Below, piece after piece: positions 15,792-25,717 of a stretch of DNA of 64,000 bases. Under the pieces are notes generated by a model. That model worked only from the letters and a program-made list of their open reading frames with translations. It did not search any database and was not told where the DNA came from. Position 1 is the first letter of the stretch; the number at the start of each line of letters is the position of its first letter. The position numbers and the translations under genes were made by a program. The stretch comes from Anaerocolumna jejuensis DSM 15929 (GTDB lineage: Bacteria; Bacillota; Clostridia; Lachnospirales; Lachnospiraceae): positions 62,001 through 126,000 of the forward strand of contig NZ_FRAC01000007.1 of NCBI RefSeq assembly GCF_900142215.1, in the 5' to 3' direction.

Positions 15792-16466
15792 ATGTCGAAA
15801 CTGTTAGTGGTCGATGATGACCTTGATATGCTGGACTTGGTGCGCGCCGCTCTGAAAAAGGACGGTCACCAGGTAGATATCGAAGCGGATGCTGCTGCTG
15901 TGCAGCCAGCCCGGTGTCAGCTGTACGATCTTCTGCTGCTCGATGTGATGATGCCTGGCGAGGATGGCTTTTCCCTTTGCGGCCGTATCCGTGCCGAGGT
16001 GGATTGCCCCATCCTGTTCTTAACCGCCAAGGCGGAAGATGCGGCCCTTGTACAGGGCTTTGGCCTGGGTGCCGATGATTACATTAAAAAGCCATTCAGT
16101 ATTGCGGAGCTGCGCGCACGGGTAAACGCCCATCTGCGGCGGGAGGTGCGCCAGCCGGCCTCCACCCTGAGCCGAGGCGGTGTGCGCTTTGATATGCAGG
16201 CAAAAGTGGCCATGGCGGACGAACACACACTGCCCTTTACCAAGGGTGAATACGCCATCTGTGAGCACCTTGCCCTGCACGCCGGACGGGTTTTTACCAA
16301 AGAACAATTATACGAAGCAGTTTTCGGCTTTGACGCCGAGGGCGATTCGTCGGCCGTTGCGGAGCACATCAAAAATATCCGCGCCAAGCTGAAAGCCGAC
16401 GGTCTCAGCCCCATAGAAACCGTTTGGGGGGTGGGCTACAAATGGCCAAAAGACAACGTTCTGTAA
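15792..16466 (+). CDS. OmpR-family response regulator (LanR/CprR-like)
   Basis: A 224-aa regulator that should activate the immunity transporter genes when phosphorylated. The receiver domain shows the acidic pair Asp8/Asp9, the phospho-acceptor Asp51 in LLLLDVMMPGEDG, and the Lys near 100 in DDYIKKPFS. The C-terminal winged helix runs from about 130 to 224 (PFTKGEYAICEHLALH and VAEHIKNIRAKL). It overlaps the kinase gene by 25 bases. The base composition changes sharply here: its coding region is GC-rich with G/C-ending codons, unlike the transporter genes upstream, which points to a separate origin. Confidence 0.92.
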   Translation: MSKLLVVDDDLDMLDLVRAALKKDGHQVDIEADAAAVQPARCQLYDLLLLDVMMPGEDGFSLCGRIRAEVDCPILFLTAKAEDAALVQGFGLGADDYIKKPFSIAELRARVNAHLRREVRQPASTLSRGGVRFDMQAKVAMADEHTLPFTKGEYAICEHLALHAGRVFTKEQLYEAVFGFDAEGDSSAVAEHIKNIRAKLKADGLSPIETVWGVGYKWPKDNVL

Positions 16467-17773
16467 GCCTTTCCTTTGTGCTTTTGCGCTTTGCCATCGT
16501 TATGCTTGGCTGTATGCTGTTATGCTGCCTGACATGGTATGTCGTCATGGTGCGGCTTCAAAAGACCGGCGTTACTTACCAGGGAGCTGTCTCCAACCAA
16601 CAGGTGGAGAAAATGCTGGACGGAGGGCCAAAAACCTTTGTTTCTCCTGGTGACGATTTTCTGGCCGAGTACGCTTTGTTTGGCCGTAACGGCGAAGTGC
16701 TGGAAAGCAATGTAGAGGGAAAGAAGCTGGAAGGCCTGGCTGGTTTTTTACAGGGGGACGTCTCCAGCATACATGTTTCGCGATACACCTACATGGATGG
16801 AAGCACCGTAATCTTTCGCTGGTATTACAGGGCTGAGTTTGTCAACCCTGTGCTGCGCGACATACTGCCCCCCGCTGAATACCTGGGGCTGGCCGCACTT
16901 GGTGTGGCGCTGGTGCTTTGTCTGCTGCTTAACACCCTGTGGCTCCGTCGGCACCTCGCCGCCAAGCTGAAGCTGTTCAGCGAGGTGAGCGAGAAGGTAG
17001 GCGCACAGGAGCTGGATTTCCCAATTCCCTACGCGGGCATACGGGAGTACGACCAGGCACTCGGTGCTATGGAGCATATGCGGGAGGCATTGTACAGCTC
17101 CCTGTCCTCCCAATGGGCGGCACAGCAGGAACGCGAGGCGGAAATAGCAGCACTTGCCCATGATTTAAAAACCCCGCTCACTCTGGTGGGAGGCAATGCC
17201 GAACTTCTGCTGGATGAAGAACTGCCTGAAAGCAGCCGCAAAATGCTGGAAACAATTGCGGCAAGCAACGACCGGGCCAAGCAGTATGTTGCCAGCCTGC
17301 TGGAAACCTCCGCCGGTGGGGATGAGGTATTTGAAAACACCAGCCTGCCCGCCATGTTTGACGGGCTTTGCCAGAGCACAATGGCCATTGCAGAAGCCAA
17401 GGGGGTTTGCCTGCAAACCCAAAACAGTCTGGAAGGTGCTGCGAGCATTCAGAAAGACCACTTACTTCGTGCCCTCGGTAATGTGGTGCAGAATGCCATC
17501 GAGCATACACCGGCGGGTGGAAACGTGTATTTGGTAGGCAGCATGGCAGAGGGAGGCTGGCAGGTTGTTGTGCGCGATGAAGGCTCCGGCTTTAGCAAGG
17601 CGGCGTTACACCATGCAACAGAGCGCCTATGGCGTGGTGATGCAGCGCGTGGCGCCAATGGACACAATGGTCTTGGCCTTTGGTTTGCAGCGGAAGTAGC
17701 AAAAACCCACGCAGGACAACTAGAACTGCGCAACTGCGATTCGGGTGGGGTGGTTACAATCAAGTTCTGCTAA
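16442..17773 (+). CDS. sensor histidine kinase (LanK/CprK-like)
   Basis: A 444-aa membrane kinase paired with the preceding regulator. There are two membrane segments (about 10-35 and 147-168) with a ~110-residue extracellular loop that should sense the peptide or envelope state. The H-box is ALAHDLKTPLTLV with His240, the N-box GNVVQNAIEHTPAGG, then VRDEGSGF and GHNGLGLWFAAEVAK for ATP binding. Start at ATG 16442, inside the end of the response-regulator gene, preceded by a G-rich ribosome site; an earlier TTG at 16424 is less likely. By hand count 16861-16920 is 39/60 G+C, against 16/60 in 14521-14580 of the permease gene, so the kinase/regulator pair is compositionally foreign to the rest of the window. 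Confidence 0.92.
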   Translation: MAKRQRSVSLSFVLLRFAIVMLGCMLLCCLTWYVVMVRLQKTGVTYQGAVSNQQVEKMLDGGPKTFVSPGDDFLAEYALFGRNGEVLESNVEGKKLEGLAGFLQGDVSSIHVSRYTYMDGSTVIFRWYYRAEFVNPVLRDILPPAEYLGLAALGVALVLCLLLNTLWLRRHLAAKLKLFSEVSEKVGAQELDFPIPYAGIREYDQALGAMEHMREALYSSLSSQWAAQQEREAEIAALAHDLKTPLTLVGGNAELLLDEELPESSRKMLETIAASNDRAKQYVASLLETSAGGDEVFENTSLPAMFDGLCQSTMAIAEAKGVCLQTQNSLEGAASIQKDHLLRALGNVVQNAIEHTPAGGNVYLVGSMAEGGWQVVVRDEGSGFSKAALHHATERLWRGDAARGANGHNGLGLWFAAEVAKTHAGQLELRNCDSGGVVTIKFC

Positions 17774-17902
17774 GCCGTCAGGGATTAATAAGCGATTTTT
17801 GTTGTTTGTAAATCCTGTGTGAAGGATGTGTTTCAAAGGCTTACCTGCTGCGAATAATCGACTGGTAAATGTCCTTCGTATTATAAAAAGGAGGATAACA
17901 AC

Positions 17903-18765
17903 ATGAAAATTGATTATGTAAAAAAAATTGAACAATGTATTTCATATATTGAAGATAATTTGACCCATAAAGTTCATATTGATGATGTTCTTGAAAATAC
18001 ACATTATTCTTATCCTCATTTCCATCGAATATTTATGGATATCGTAGGTGAACCCATGACAACTTACATTCGAAAACGTAAGTTGTCATGTGCTGCTGTA
18101 GAACTAATAAATACTAAAAAAACAATTGTTGATATAGCGCTAGATTATAATTTCAGCTCCCAACAGACATTTAATCGAGCATTTACAGGATACTTTGGTA
18201 TTTCACCACTGAAATACCGGAAAATCGGAATGTTGGATGATTTATATAAGCCTTTTGCTTTTACAGATTGCTTTTTTGAAGATTTGATACCAATTTCAGT
18301 ATCAATCGAGAGATTACAGCCAATGAAGGTAGCTTCTTACCATTCCTACAATGGCAATATAATAGTAAAGAATAGCAGACAAGAACAAGATACACTGGTT
18401 TCAAAGGCGTGGGGAAATCTGGTCAGATGGCAAATGTCTTATCTTTTCCAATGAATGACGATGAATTTGGATATGAAACATGGGCAATGCTTACTAATAT
18501 TTCTGAAGGTGTAATAACAGAAACGCAAAATAGAAACATAACTATTAAAGATTATGATGGTGGTTTATATGTAACCACGGAGGCTACGTATGGCCCAGAT
18601 TCAAATCTTGATAAAGTATGGAACTCTCTGCATTACTGGTTAATGCAAAATCAGCAGTATAATTATGGCGAACATCAATGGCTTGAAGAGCATATTACCA
18701 AATCCGGAGAGGGAGGATTTCATAGTTTTAAACTATTTCTGCCCATTCAACCAATAAGTAACTAA
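17903..18765 (+). pseudogene. AraC-family regulator with GyrI-like domain, frameshifted
   Basis: Two overlapping frames together make one ~287-aa protein. The first (17903-18454) has an AraC DNA-binding domain (IEDNLTHKVHIDDVL, FHRIFMDIVGEPMTTYIRKRKL, FSSQQTFNRAFTGYFGISPLKYRK). The second (18409-18765) continues with the GyrI-like effector domain (FGYETWAML, DYDGGLYVTTEA, HQWLEEHITKSGEGGFHSFKLFLPI). The paralogues at 42650 and 44437 are unbroken. The frame changes by -1 at TGGGGAAAT (18410-18418), which contains the slippery heptamer pattern X XXY YYZ (G GGA AAT). A lost G in a five-G run (pseudogene) is the simple reading; programmed -1 frameshifting is possible. It starts at ATG 17903 behind GGAGG. 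Confidence 0.8.
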
Positions 18766-18974
18766 TGCTCACAACGATTTAATTATGTTGTATAGCCTTT
18801 TTGTATAACCTTTATTTGAATTAGTTGTAAAGAATCACCAAGAATGATATAATAGGTAACGTTATTGAAATACAAGAATCAATCAGTATTGAGATAAACC
18901 AATGATATGATATCAATCTTTTGCTATTGTGTTAACAACGAAAGAAATCAGCCGAAATTTAACGAGGGTTTTAT

Positions 18975-19604
18975 ATGTTAAAATATTTGAAACATAATAT
19001 TGTTCCATTATGCTTGGAAGGTATATTAGTAATTTGTATTATGGCATTTCCTGAGTATCTTTTGCTTGTGAATTTTTTCTTTTATTTAGGATTAGTCACG
19101 TATTTTATAATTTGTAAAGACTTTTCAATACAAGAAATGAAAGAAAATATTTGTGCCGGGAAAAAGTTTTGGATAATTGTATTTTTTACAGCAGCAGCTT
19201 TGGTTATATCATTTGCTATTACAAGCGTAATCGAAATGTTACTACCAGACATAAATAATGGAATGGGTTTATTAAAAGTACATAATAGGTTTGAATTATT
19301 AATTTTTGCAATGTCTACTATTATACTTTCCCCTCTAGCAGAAGAATTATTTTATAGAAAATCATTGATATGTTTTGAATTTAAAAAGCAAATACCTATT
19401 TTAATTATTGTTAGCGGGTGCTTATTCGCATTGGAACATTCACTCGCTCCATTGGGTATATTAATTGCACTGATATGGTCTATCCCACTCATGGTATCCT
19501 ATATAAAGACTAAAAATGTTTATGTGGTTATTATTGCACATTTTATTTGCAATTTTGTTGTGAATGGATTAGATGTTATTTCTCTTTTTAATAAGCTAAA
19601 CTAA
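18975..19604 (+). CDS. CPBP-family intramembrane protease (Abi/CAAX-type)
   Basis: A 209-aa polytopic membrane protein with about six hydrophobic segments. The CPBP motifs are present: motif 1 SPLAEELFYRKSLI (EExxxR, about 116-129), motif 2 CLFALEHSLAPLG with its His, and motif 3 IIAHFICNFVVN. In Firmicutes these glutamic-type intramembrane peptidases are linked to prenyl-CAAX-like cleavage, bacteriocin self-immunity and membrane stress. Its position shortly after a lantibiotic-immunity locus is suggestive, but it is a separate transcription unit. The ribosome site is weak (AACGAGG). Confidence 0.82.
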   Translation: MLKYLKHNIVPLCLEGILVICIMAFPEYLLLVNFFFYLGLVTYFIICKDFSIQEMKENICAGKKFWIIVFFTAAALVISFAITSVIEMLLPDINNGMGLLKVHNRFELLIFAMSTIILSPLAEELFYRKSLICFEFKKQIPILIIVSGCLFALEHSLAPLGILIALIWSIPLMVSYIKTKNVYVVIIAHFICNFVVNGLDVISLFNKLN

Positions 19605-19630
19605 TCTTTTTTTATTGTCTCGTATTTACT

Positions 19631-19657
19631 AAAGCCCTTGATTTTAAGGGCTTTTTT
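19631..19657 (+). terminator. intrinsic terminator after the CPBP gene
   Basis: AAAGCCCTT (19631-19639) pairs with AAGGGCTTT (19646-19654) with a six-base loop, followed by T to 19657. Confidence 0.85.
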
Positions 19658-20038
19658 GCTACACTGCTATGTGCTTTTACTTCTTCTTTTTATCTGCCGG
19701 TACAAGAATACCCCTATCTTATCCTTGGAAATCCCGCATTATATACTCAGGTTTTAATAATCCTTCTAATGTAGTCAGGCATTTAATTATCAGGACTACC
19801 TCTATTTATAATATGCATTTCTGCTACTCGCGATTTGATTTCAACAAAAATAATATAAAGTAAAGATATCCGGGAAGTAATTCAGGTCACATTGATAAAT
19901 ATTTATCAACTGGATCGGAAGTGCTTGACAGCATGGATAAAACTGGTACTATTAATAATTGAAGTTAGCTTAAACTAACCGTTTATGTAATTATTTATTC
20001 CGTTTTGAAAACAATCAAAGAACAACAAGGAGTGGATT
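19658..20038. other. non-coding stretch before the giant surface protein
   Basis: A 64-codon open frame at 19669-19863 has no ribosome site and no family look, so I leave it out. The stretch otherwise supplies the leader of the next gene, with AAGGAG at 20027-20032. Nothing else is supportable. Confidence 0.4.
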
Positions 20039-23000
20039 ATGCTAAAAATGTTTACGGGAAAAAGAAAAGGGAAGATAGCTCTGGCTATGGCGTGGATATT
20101 GGTTTTTACTTCTTTTGTAATTCCTGCATCAGCGGCCGGCTATTCTTATACGGACGGGAATTATACCGGCAGCGGTACCGGACGCGGCGGAAAACTGTCG
20201 GTTACAGTAACGGTTTCCGGCAGTGCAATTTCAGCAATTGAGGTAGGGGACAATCAGGAAACACCCTCTTATCTGGAGAAAGCAAAGGGAGTCATTGATA
20301 AAATTATTCTGGCGCAAAGCACGGATGTGGACATGGTTTCAGGAGCCACCATGAGCAGCAGAGCAATTGCAGAAGCAACAGAAGATGCACTGAACCAGTC
20401 CTATACCGGGATTTTTAATTCCGGACGCGGCACGGCGGCATCCCCTTACATCATCGCAACAGCGGAGCAATTGAAGGCTTTCCGGGATTCGGTCAATAAT
20501 GGTGAAACTTACAAGAACCAATACATTGCATTAGGTGGTGACATAAGCCTGAAAGAAAACAGGTGGGTACCAATCAACGGGTTTGCCGGTAATTTTAGCG
20601 GAGCAGGCTGGGCCATCAGCGGACTGACCATTGGTTCACCGGAGGCGCCGGAAGAAATCGCGGAAGCCGGGTTGTTTGCAACACTTGCGGATACGGCTGT
20701 GATAAAGAATTTAGGACTTACGGAGGTTTCTATCTATGCTTCCAATGCCGCCAATATGGTTTACGCAGGGGGATTGGCGGCTAAGACAAGTTCCGGTACA
20801 TCCGGGCAGGGAACGGTTATTGACCGCTGTTATGTTACGGGTACTGTAATCTCTTCCGTAACAACAGCGGGCAAATTAAGCTATGCCGGAGGTCTGACAG
20901 GCTATCTTGGCAGTTATAGCAGTTTGACCAACTGCTTTACCAATATATCAGTTAATTCACAAGCCGGCAGTACTTTATCCGCTTATGCCGGTGGATTAAG
21001 CGCCATGGCAGCGGGCAATACGGCTGTCGTAAACTGTTATACGCTAGGTGAAGTAGCAGGTACAAGTGCTAATACCAATATGGGTGCCGTTGCCGGCGGA
21101 CTGCTTGGCATGTCGGGGGGGAAATCCTATAATTGCTATTCTTTTAGCGGGGTGACCGTTAACAATGTAAAAGACAGTTCCTACCAGACTACGGCATATG
21201 CGCCGGTGGGCGTGCTGGCGGGGCAGGTATCGGGCAGCGGACTGATGGACACCATGTACTATGCGGCAGATACGAAGGTAACAATAAACGGAGTATTACA
21301 GGCACCGGTTCCGGCGGTAGGCAAAGGCTCCAGTAACGCAGAGCCGGTTAACCTAACCGGAGTTTCTGCAAAGGCAGCTGACTTTAAAAGCCTTGCCGAG
21401 GCACTGAATAATGGACTGAAATCGGTGAATGTAACGGTTCCTGGCATTTCCTTTTGTGAATGGGAGGGCTCCGTCTCCGGGGCAGCTTTAAGCAGCAGGA
21501 TTTATGTTAATCCTGACATCGGAAAAAATATATTTGCAGGGGGAGAGGGTACTGCGGAAAAGCCCTATCTGATTGCGACAGAGGAACAATTGCGTGCTTT
21601 TGCCGTATCCCTGAATGAAAGGATTGATTATAAAGGATTATACATACAGCTGGCGAACGATATCGATGTCAGCAGTAAGGACTGGATTCCGGTCGGTGAG
21701 GGAGAATATTCCTTTTGCGGGACCTTTGATGGAGCAGGTCATCAAATCAGCGGCTTAAAATACGGCAGTAAGGAAGAACCCAAAAATGCTGACGGCTATG
21801 TTTACATCGGACTTTTTGGTGTTATTAGTGAGAAGGGTCTTGTTAAAAATCTTGGGCTAACAGGGGTAGGCCTATATACGACAGGGGAAAGTTCTGTTAA
21901 TACCGCTTCGATTGCAGGCTATCTGGACCTCGGCGGAATCGACAACTGCTACGCAGTCGGTACTGTCTCCGGAAAGACAACGGTTGCCGGTAACAACTTT
22001 GCAGGGGGCCTGGTCGGGAACCAGTACAAAGGTTATATTATAAACAGCTGGTCGGATGTGGAAGTGTGTTCGGAAGCTTCGGGAAAATATGTATCGGAAG
22101 CGGGAGGTCTGGTTTCACTTAATAATCGTGGCTTAATCGCCAATTGCTATACGCTGGGCAATGCCTCGGGAGATGCCGTCAGAGCCTCGGAAGGAATGGC
22201 CTATGTCAGCAATCTGGTGGCCTGCCAGGCCGGTACCGTGGTTAACTGTTACGTAGCGGGAGGCGTGATTGCGGATTCCTATTCCTACTATTTGGGTGCA
22301 ATTTCCGGCATGACCACCGGAATAGGAAAGGGCTACCTGTCTTATTATAATAAAGAGGCTGTGCAGAAGATTGACAGTCAGGTGCCGAATCCGTTTGTAG
22401 CGGTCGGTACCACAATCAGTACAAACGAGGACGGTATTATTACCAGCGGGTTCAATTACAGGCTGGAAGGGTTCCGTCTGGCAGATATGAAATCCAAAGA
22501 GTTTGCGGAAACCCTGAACAATAATTTCAAGACCTTTCCCGTTGACCTTTCCCAGTGGCTGCCGGGGGACAGGACTTTGAAAACCTGGATTTTTGATGAA
22601 TCAAAAAACCTTGTAGTACCTGCCGGCGGGGACGCATCCATAACTTATGTTCCAGTTACGGTCGAAGACAGTAAACCTGCTTCCTACAAAGCGGGGACAT
22701 ATTATGGCCGGGCTGCTGGCGATCATGATATGCTGGTAAGCGTCACCGTTACAAAGGATAAGATTAATGAAATAAAAATGTTAAACAAGAAAACTAACAG
22801 TGGGGTCAATTCTGCCATAATTGATGCGGTTTTAAAGGCTCAGAGCACCGGGATCGATTATGATAAAGGAAATGTTTCCGTAACCAGACTGCTCGAGGCA
22901 ATTAATACGGCTCTAAAGAAAGCTGCAGCAGGGGATACCGCGGCGTATGGCATGGTGGATCCGGCCATTTTTGCAGGAGGTAACGGTACGGCAGAAAATC

Positions 23001-25468
23001 CCTATAAAATAGCCAATGCCCGGCAGCTGGCAGCCTTTGCGGCATCCATTAATGAAGATGAAAACTATGAAGGAAAGTATGTTATACTTACGGCCGATAT
23101 ATCCCTTGCAGGTGTTAACTGGATTCCTACAGGAGGAGGCAACGGCTCCTATGCTTTTCGCGGTACTTTTGACGGTGGCGGGCATACCGTCAGTAAAATG
23201 ACCATTGGAAGCGATATCCAGCCTGCGGATTTTGCATTTGCCGGTCTTTTTGGATATGTGAACCGGGCTGTTATAAAAAATGTAAAACTGACCCAGGTAA
23301 GTATCAATAATCATTATATCGGAGAAGGCCGTTCTTATGGAGGAACCCTTGCGGCTGCCATCGAAACCGGCACCTGTATCGATAACTGCTCTGCCCAGGG
23401 AAGTATAAGCAATCAGGGCAAAAACATGAGCTATGTGGGCGGCTTCATAGGCTACACCTCCGGTATCGCATCGGCTGCCTCTTATATCACCAATTGCAGT
23501 ACCGACGTAGATGTCACAGGCATTTCCGATACCTCATGGGTATATTCCGGCGGTATATCGGGTCTTAATAACCGTACTTATATTGTAAACTGTTACACAT
23601 TAGGGGATACCACAGGCAACAGCACTAATAACATGAACAAGGCGGCAGTAGGAGGAATAGCTGGTATGCAGGCAGGATATGTAAGAAACTGCTATGCCCT
23701 TGGTAATACCGCTACACTGCCTGCTTCTACCGATATAGGCGGCTATGCCGGCAGACACACCGGCATCGCGGAGACTTACTCGGCCTATTATAATGCGGAG
23801 GCTTCCCAGTATTCCGGTAATACGCCGCTATCCCCGGCACAGGGAGTTGGTGCCTATACGCCTTCATCCACCACGGGGCTTGTTGTAGCTGAGAAAGTGG
23901 AAAGTAAAAGTACAAACAGTATGAAAAGTACGGAATTTGCCTTACTGCTTAACGGGTATCTGACAGACAGCAAGGTTACGGCTGGATTGCCCCAAAACAT
24001 TTCACTGAAGACCTGGACTTATGATACCGTTTCAGGATATGTGATTTTTTCAGGAGCAGCGGAAAACAATTCCGGCGGTGGAACCACACCGGGTGGGTCC
24101 GCTTCGGGAGGTTCCGGGTCAGGTTCCGCCGATAATACAACATCAGGGACGATAACTCTTAGCGGTTTCAGTGGAAATGCTGAGTTAGTAATAGCAAAGG
24201 ACGGCTCCCAGGGCAGAATAGATGCAGCCATAAACCTTCCTGCAGCGCAGATACTCAGCCAGATTAAGGCAGGCGGTGAAGGAGAGCCCAGGGAACTTAC
24301 GATTCCTATCAGGTCCGAAGAATTGATAGACTTATTGAAGGAAAAAGAGTATCGGGAACTTGCTATTACAGTGACCTTACCCGACAGTCTGGGGAATAAT
24401 AAGGCAATAAATATAAATCTGCAATTGGCTAAGGAGCTGCTTAAAACGGCAGGTCTGGAAGGAAAAACAGTAAGAGCCTCCGTTGCAGATGAACACGGAC
24501 GTGAGTTATACTCCTGGAATTTTAGCAGTGAAAATCTTTCGAAAACAAATAAAATATTTAAGGATGTCAATCTGTCTCTGGAACGGAGAGCAATCGTAAA
24601 GAAAAGCAGTACGGTTGAGATTTCGGATGAGGCTCCAAAGGATATTTCAGACGGGTTGGCTGTTCACTTTTTCCATGATGGAATTTTACCTGCTCAGGCA
24701 GAGGTGAAAATCTATGTCGGTGATTTAGTGGATACAGGAAATCAGTTAAAAACCGGAAGCCGGATCTATCTCTATCACAGAAATAAGGAAACGGGTAAAT
24801 TGGATACGCTGCCATACGGTTATGGATATACCGTAGATAAGGACGGCTGCATAACCATAAATCTGGTGCATTGCTCCGATTATGTGATACTGGCGCAGAA
24901 AGCCGGCAATAGTCTTATCACATCTTTATTAAATCAGGTGACGGTAACTCCGGGCAAGTTATTATTATATGCGGGAACCACGGATGGGACAACGGATATC
25001 AGTGTTAAATTACCGGATACTTTGGAGCTTGTAAAAGACGGGAAAGACCGGACCTTAAGCAGTGCCATCGGTGGAATCACGGTTGCCTTCCGCTCAAGCA
25101 ATACGGCGGTAGCCTCGGTTAACAGTACAGGAAAGATTATTGCAAAAAAAGCGGGTACTGCAAAAATCACAACGATTGTCACACTTTACAGTGGTAAGAG
25201 CAAAACGGTAACTACGGACATTACGGTAAAAAAACCGTACATGGTATTTACGAACAGTCCCAAGTCACTAATGACTGGAGACAATGCTGTATATAAAGTA
25301 AAAGGCTATGGTGTGGATACCGGAAAGCTGGAATGGAGTACCGCCAAAAAAGGTATTATCGTAATAGATAAGATGACCGGTAAAGCAGTCGCAAAAACGA
25401 AAGGTACAGTTTATGTTATTGCCAGAGCCGGAAAGACTTCAATTAAGGTAAAGGTAGTAGTAAGATAA
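20039..25468 (+). CDS. giant secreted FMN-binding, GLUG-repeat and Ig-like surface protein (1809 aa)
   Basis: A very large exported protein. Residues 1-33 are a Sec signal peptide. Residues ~36-120 form an FMN_bind domain with the flavin-attachment motif SGAT (101-104), where ApbE-type enzymes esterify FMN to the Thr. Three long blocks follow (starting ~128, ~503, ~975). Each opens with GTAxxPYxIAxxxQLxAF and a W-x-P-x-x-G segment and continues with Gly-rich GLUG-like repeats (AGGL, VGGF, NCYTLG), which predicts right-handed beta-helix or adhesin-like structure. A second FMN_bind-like domain (~880-965) has lost the SGAT motif. The C-terminus (~1640-1809) contains bacterial Ig-like (Big_2) domains (VAFRSSNTAVASVNSTGKI). 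No LPXTG or SLH anchor is seen. A role in extracellular electron transfer or substrate binding is inferred. Start ATG 20039 with AAGGAG upstream. Confidence 0.85.
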   Translation: MLKMFTGKRKGKIALAMAWILVFTSFVIPASAAGYSYTDGNYTGSGTGRGGKLSVTVTVSGSAISAIEVGDNQETPSYLEKAKGVIDKIILAQSTDVDMVSGATMSSRAIAEATEDALNQSYTGIFNSGRGTAASPYIIATAEQLKAFRDSVNNGETYKNQYIALGGDISLKENRWVPINGFAGNFSGAGWAISGLTIGSPEAPEEIAEAGLFATLADTAVIKNLGLTEVSIYASNAANMVYAGGLAAKTSSGTSGQGTVIDRCYVTGTVISSVTTAGKLSYAGGLTGYLGSYSSLTNCFTNISVNSQAGSTLSAYAGGLSAMAAGNTAVVNCYTLGEVAGTSANTNMGAVAGGLLGMSGGKSYNCYSFSGVTVNNVKDSSYQTTAYAPVGVLAGQVSGSGLMDTMYYAADTKVTINGVLQAPVPAVGKGSSNAEPVNLTGVSAKAADFKSLAEALNNGLKSVNVTVPGISFCEWEGSVSGAALSSRIYVNPDIGKNIFAGGEGTAEKPYLIATEEQLRAFAVSLNERIDYKGLYIQLANDIDVSSKDWIPVGEGEYSFCGTFDGAGHQISGLKYGSKEEPKNADGYVYIGLFGVISEKGLVKNLGLTGVGLYTTGESSVNTASIAGYLDLGGIDNCYAVGTVSGKTTVAGNNFAGGLVGNQYKGYIINSWSDVEVCSEASGKYVSEAGGLVSLNNRGLIANCYTLGNASGDAVRASEGMAYVSNLVACQAGTVVNCYVAGGVIADSYSYYLGAISGMTTGIGKGYLSYYNKEAVQKIDSQVPNPFVAVGTTISTNEDGIITSGFNYRLEGFRLADMKSKEFAETLNNNFKTFPVDLSQWLPGDRTLKTWIFDESKNLVVPAGGDASITYVPVTVEDSKPASYKAGTYYGRAAGDHDMLVSVTVTKDKINEIKMLNKKTNSGVNSAIIDAVLKAQSTGIDYDKGNVSVTRLLEAINTALKKAAAGDTAAYGMVDPAIFAGGNGTAENPYKIANARQLAAFAASINEDENYEGKYVILTADISLAGVNWIPTGGGNGSYAFRGTFDGGGHTVSKMTIGSDIQPADFAFAGLFGYVNRAVIKNVKLTQVSINNHYIGEGRSYGGTLAAAIETGTCIDNCSAQGSISNQGKNMSYVGGFIGYTSGIASAASYITNCSTDVDVTGISDTSWVYSGGISGLNNRTYIVNCYTLGDTTGNSTNNMNKAAVGGIAGMQAGYVRNCYALGNTATLPASTDIGGYAGRHTGIAETYSAYYNAEASQYSGNTPLSPAQGVGAYTPSSTTGLVVAEKVESKSTNSMKSTEFALLLNGYLTDSKVTAGLPQNISLKTWTYDTVSGYVIFSGAAENNSGGGTTPGGSASGGSGSGSADNTTSGTITLSGFSGNAELVIAKDGSQGRIDAAINLPAAQILSQIKAGGEGEPRELTIPIRSEELIDLLKEKEYRELAITVTLPDSLGNNKAININLQLAKELLKTAGLEGKTVRASVADEHGRELYSWNFSSENLSKTNKIFKDVNLSLERRAIVKKSSTVEISDEAPKDISDGLAVHFFHDGILPAQAEVKIYVGDLVDTGNQLKTGSRIYLYHRNKETGKLDTLPYGYGYTVDKDGCITINLVHCSDYVILAQKAGNSLITSLLNQVTVTPGKLLLYAGTTDGTTDISVKLPDTLELVKDGKDRTLSSAIGGITVAFRSSNTAVASVNSTGKIIAKKAGTAKITTIVTLYSGKSKTVTTDITVKKPYMVFTNSPKSLMTGDNAVYKVKGYGVDTGKLEWSTAKKGIIVIDKMTGKAVAKTKGTVYVIARAGKTSIKVKVVVR

Positions 25469-25487
25469 TAACTAGAAAGTTATATGA

Positions 25488-25522
25488 GGCTCAAGTACAG
25501 GCAGACTGTACTTGAGCCTTTT
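25488..25522 (+). terminator. strong intrinsic terminator after the giant surface protein gene
   Basis: GGCTCAAGTACAG (25488-25500) and CTGTACTTGAGCC (25506-25518) form a perfect 13-bp stem with a five-base loop, followed by TTTT. Confidence 0.92.
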
Positions 25523-25717
25523 CGTGGAATTTAATAATGAAAGCTCGCATTTGTTGATGTGTGACCATTATTGGGTTTTGTTGTCATACACATAAATAAA
25601 TGTTATACTAAATAGAAAGAGAAGTCTGAGGCAGGTAGGAAGTTTTTGGAGTATGTCAGAATATTGCCCAAAGATATAATGGGAATATATTAATTATTAT
25701 TTATGGAGGAAATTAAA

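Noticed and set aside
16020..17763. Many long minus-strand frames in the kinase/regulator region
   Set aside because: GC-rich coding DNA leaves shadow frames open; the plus-strand products have full catalytic motifs.
13525..17773. Lantibiotic biosynthesis cluster
   Set aside because: No precursor peptide, LanM, LanB or LanC gene is present; only the immunity/resistance part is seen.
19669..19863. 64-codon open frame after the CPBP terminator
   Set aside because: No ribosome site, unusual composition and no family likeness.
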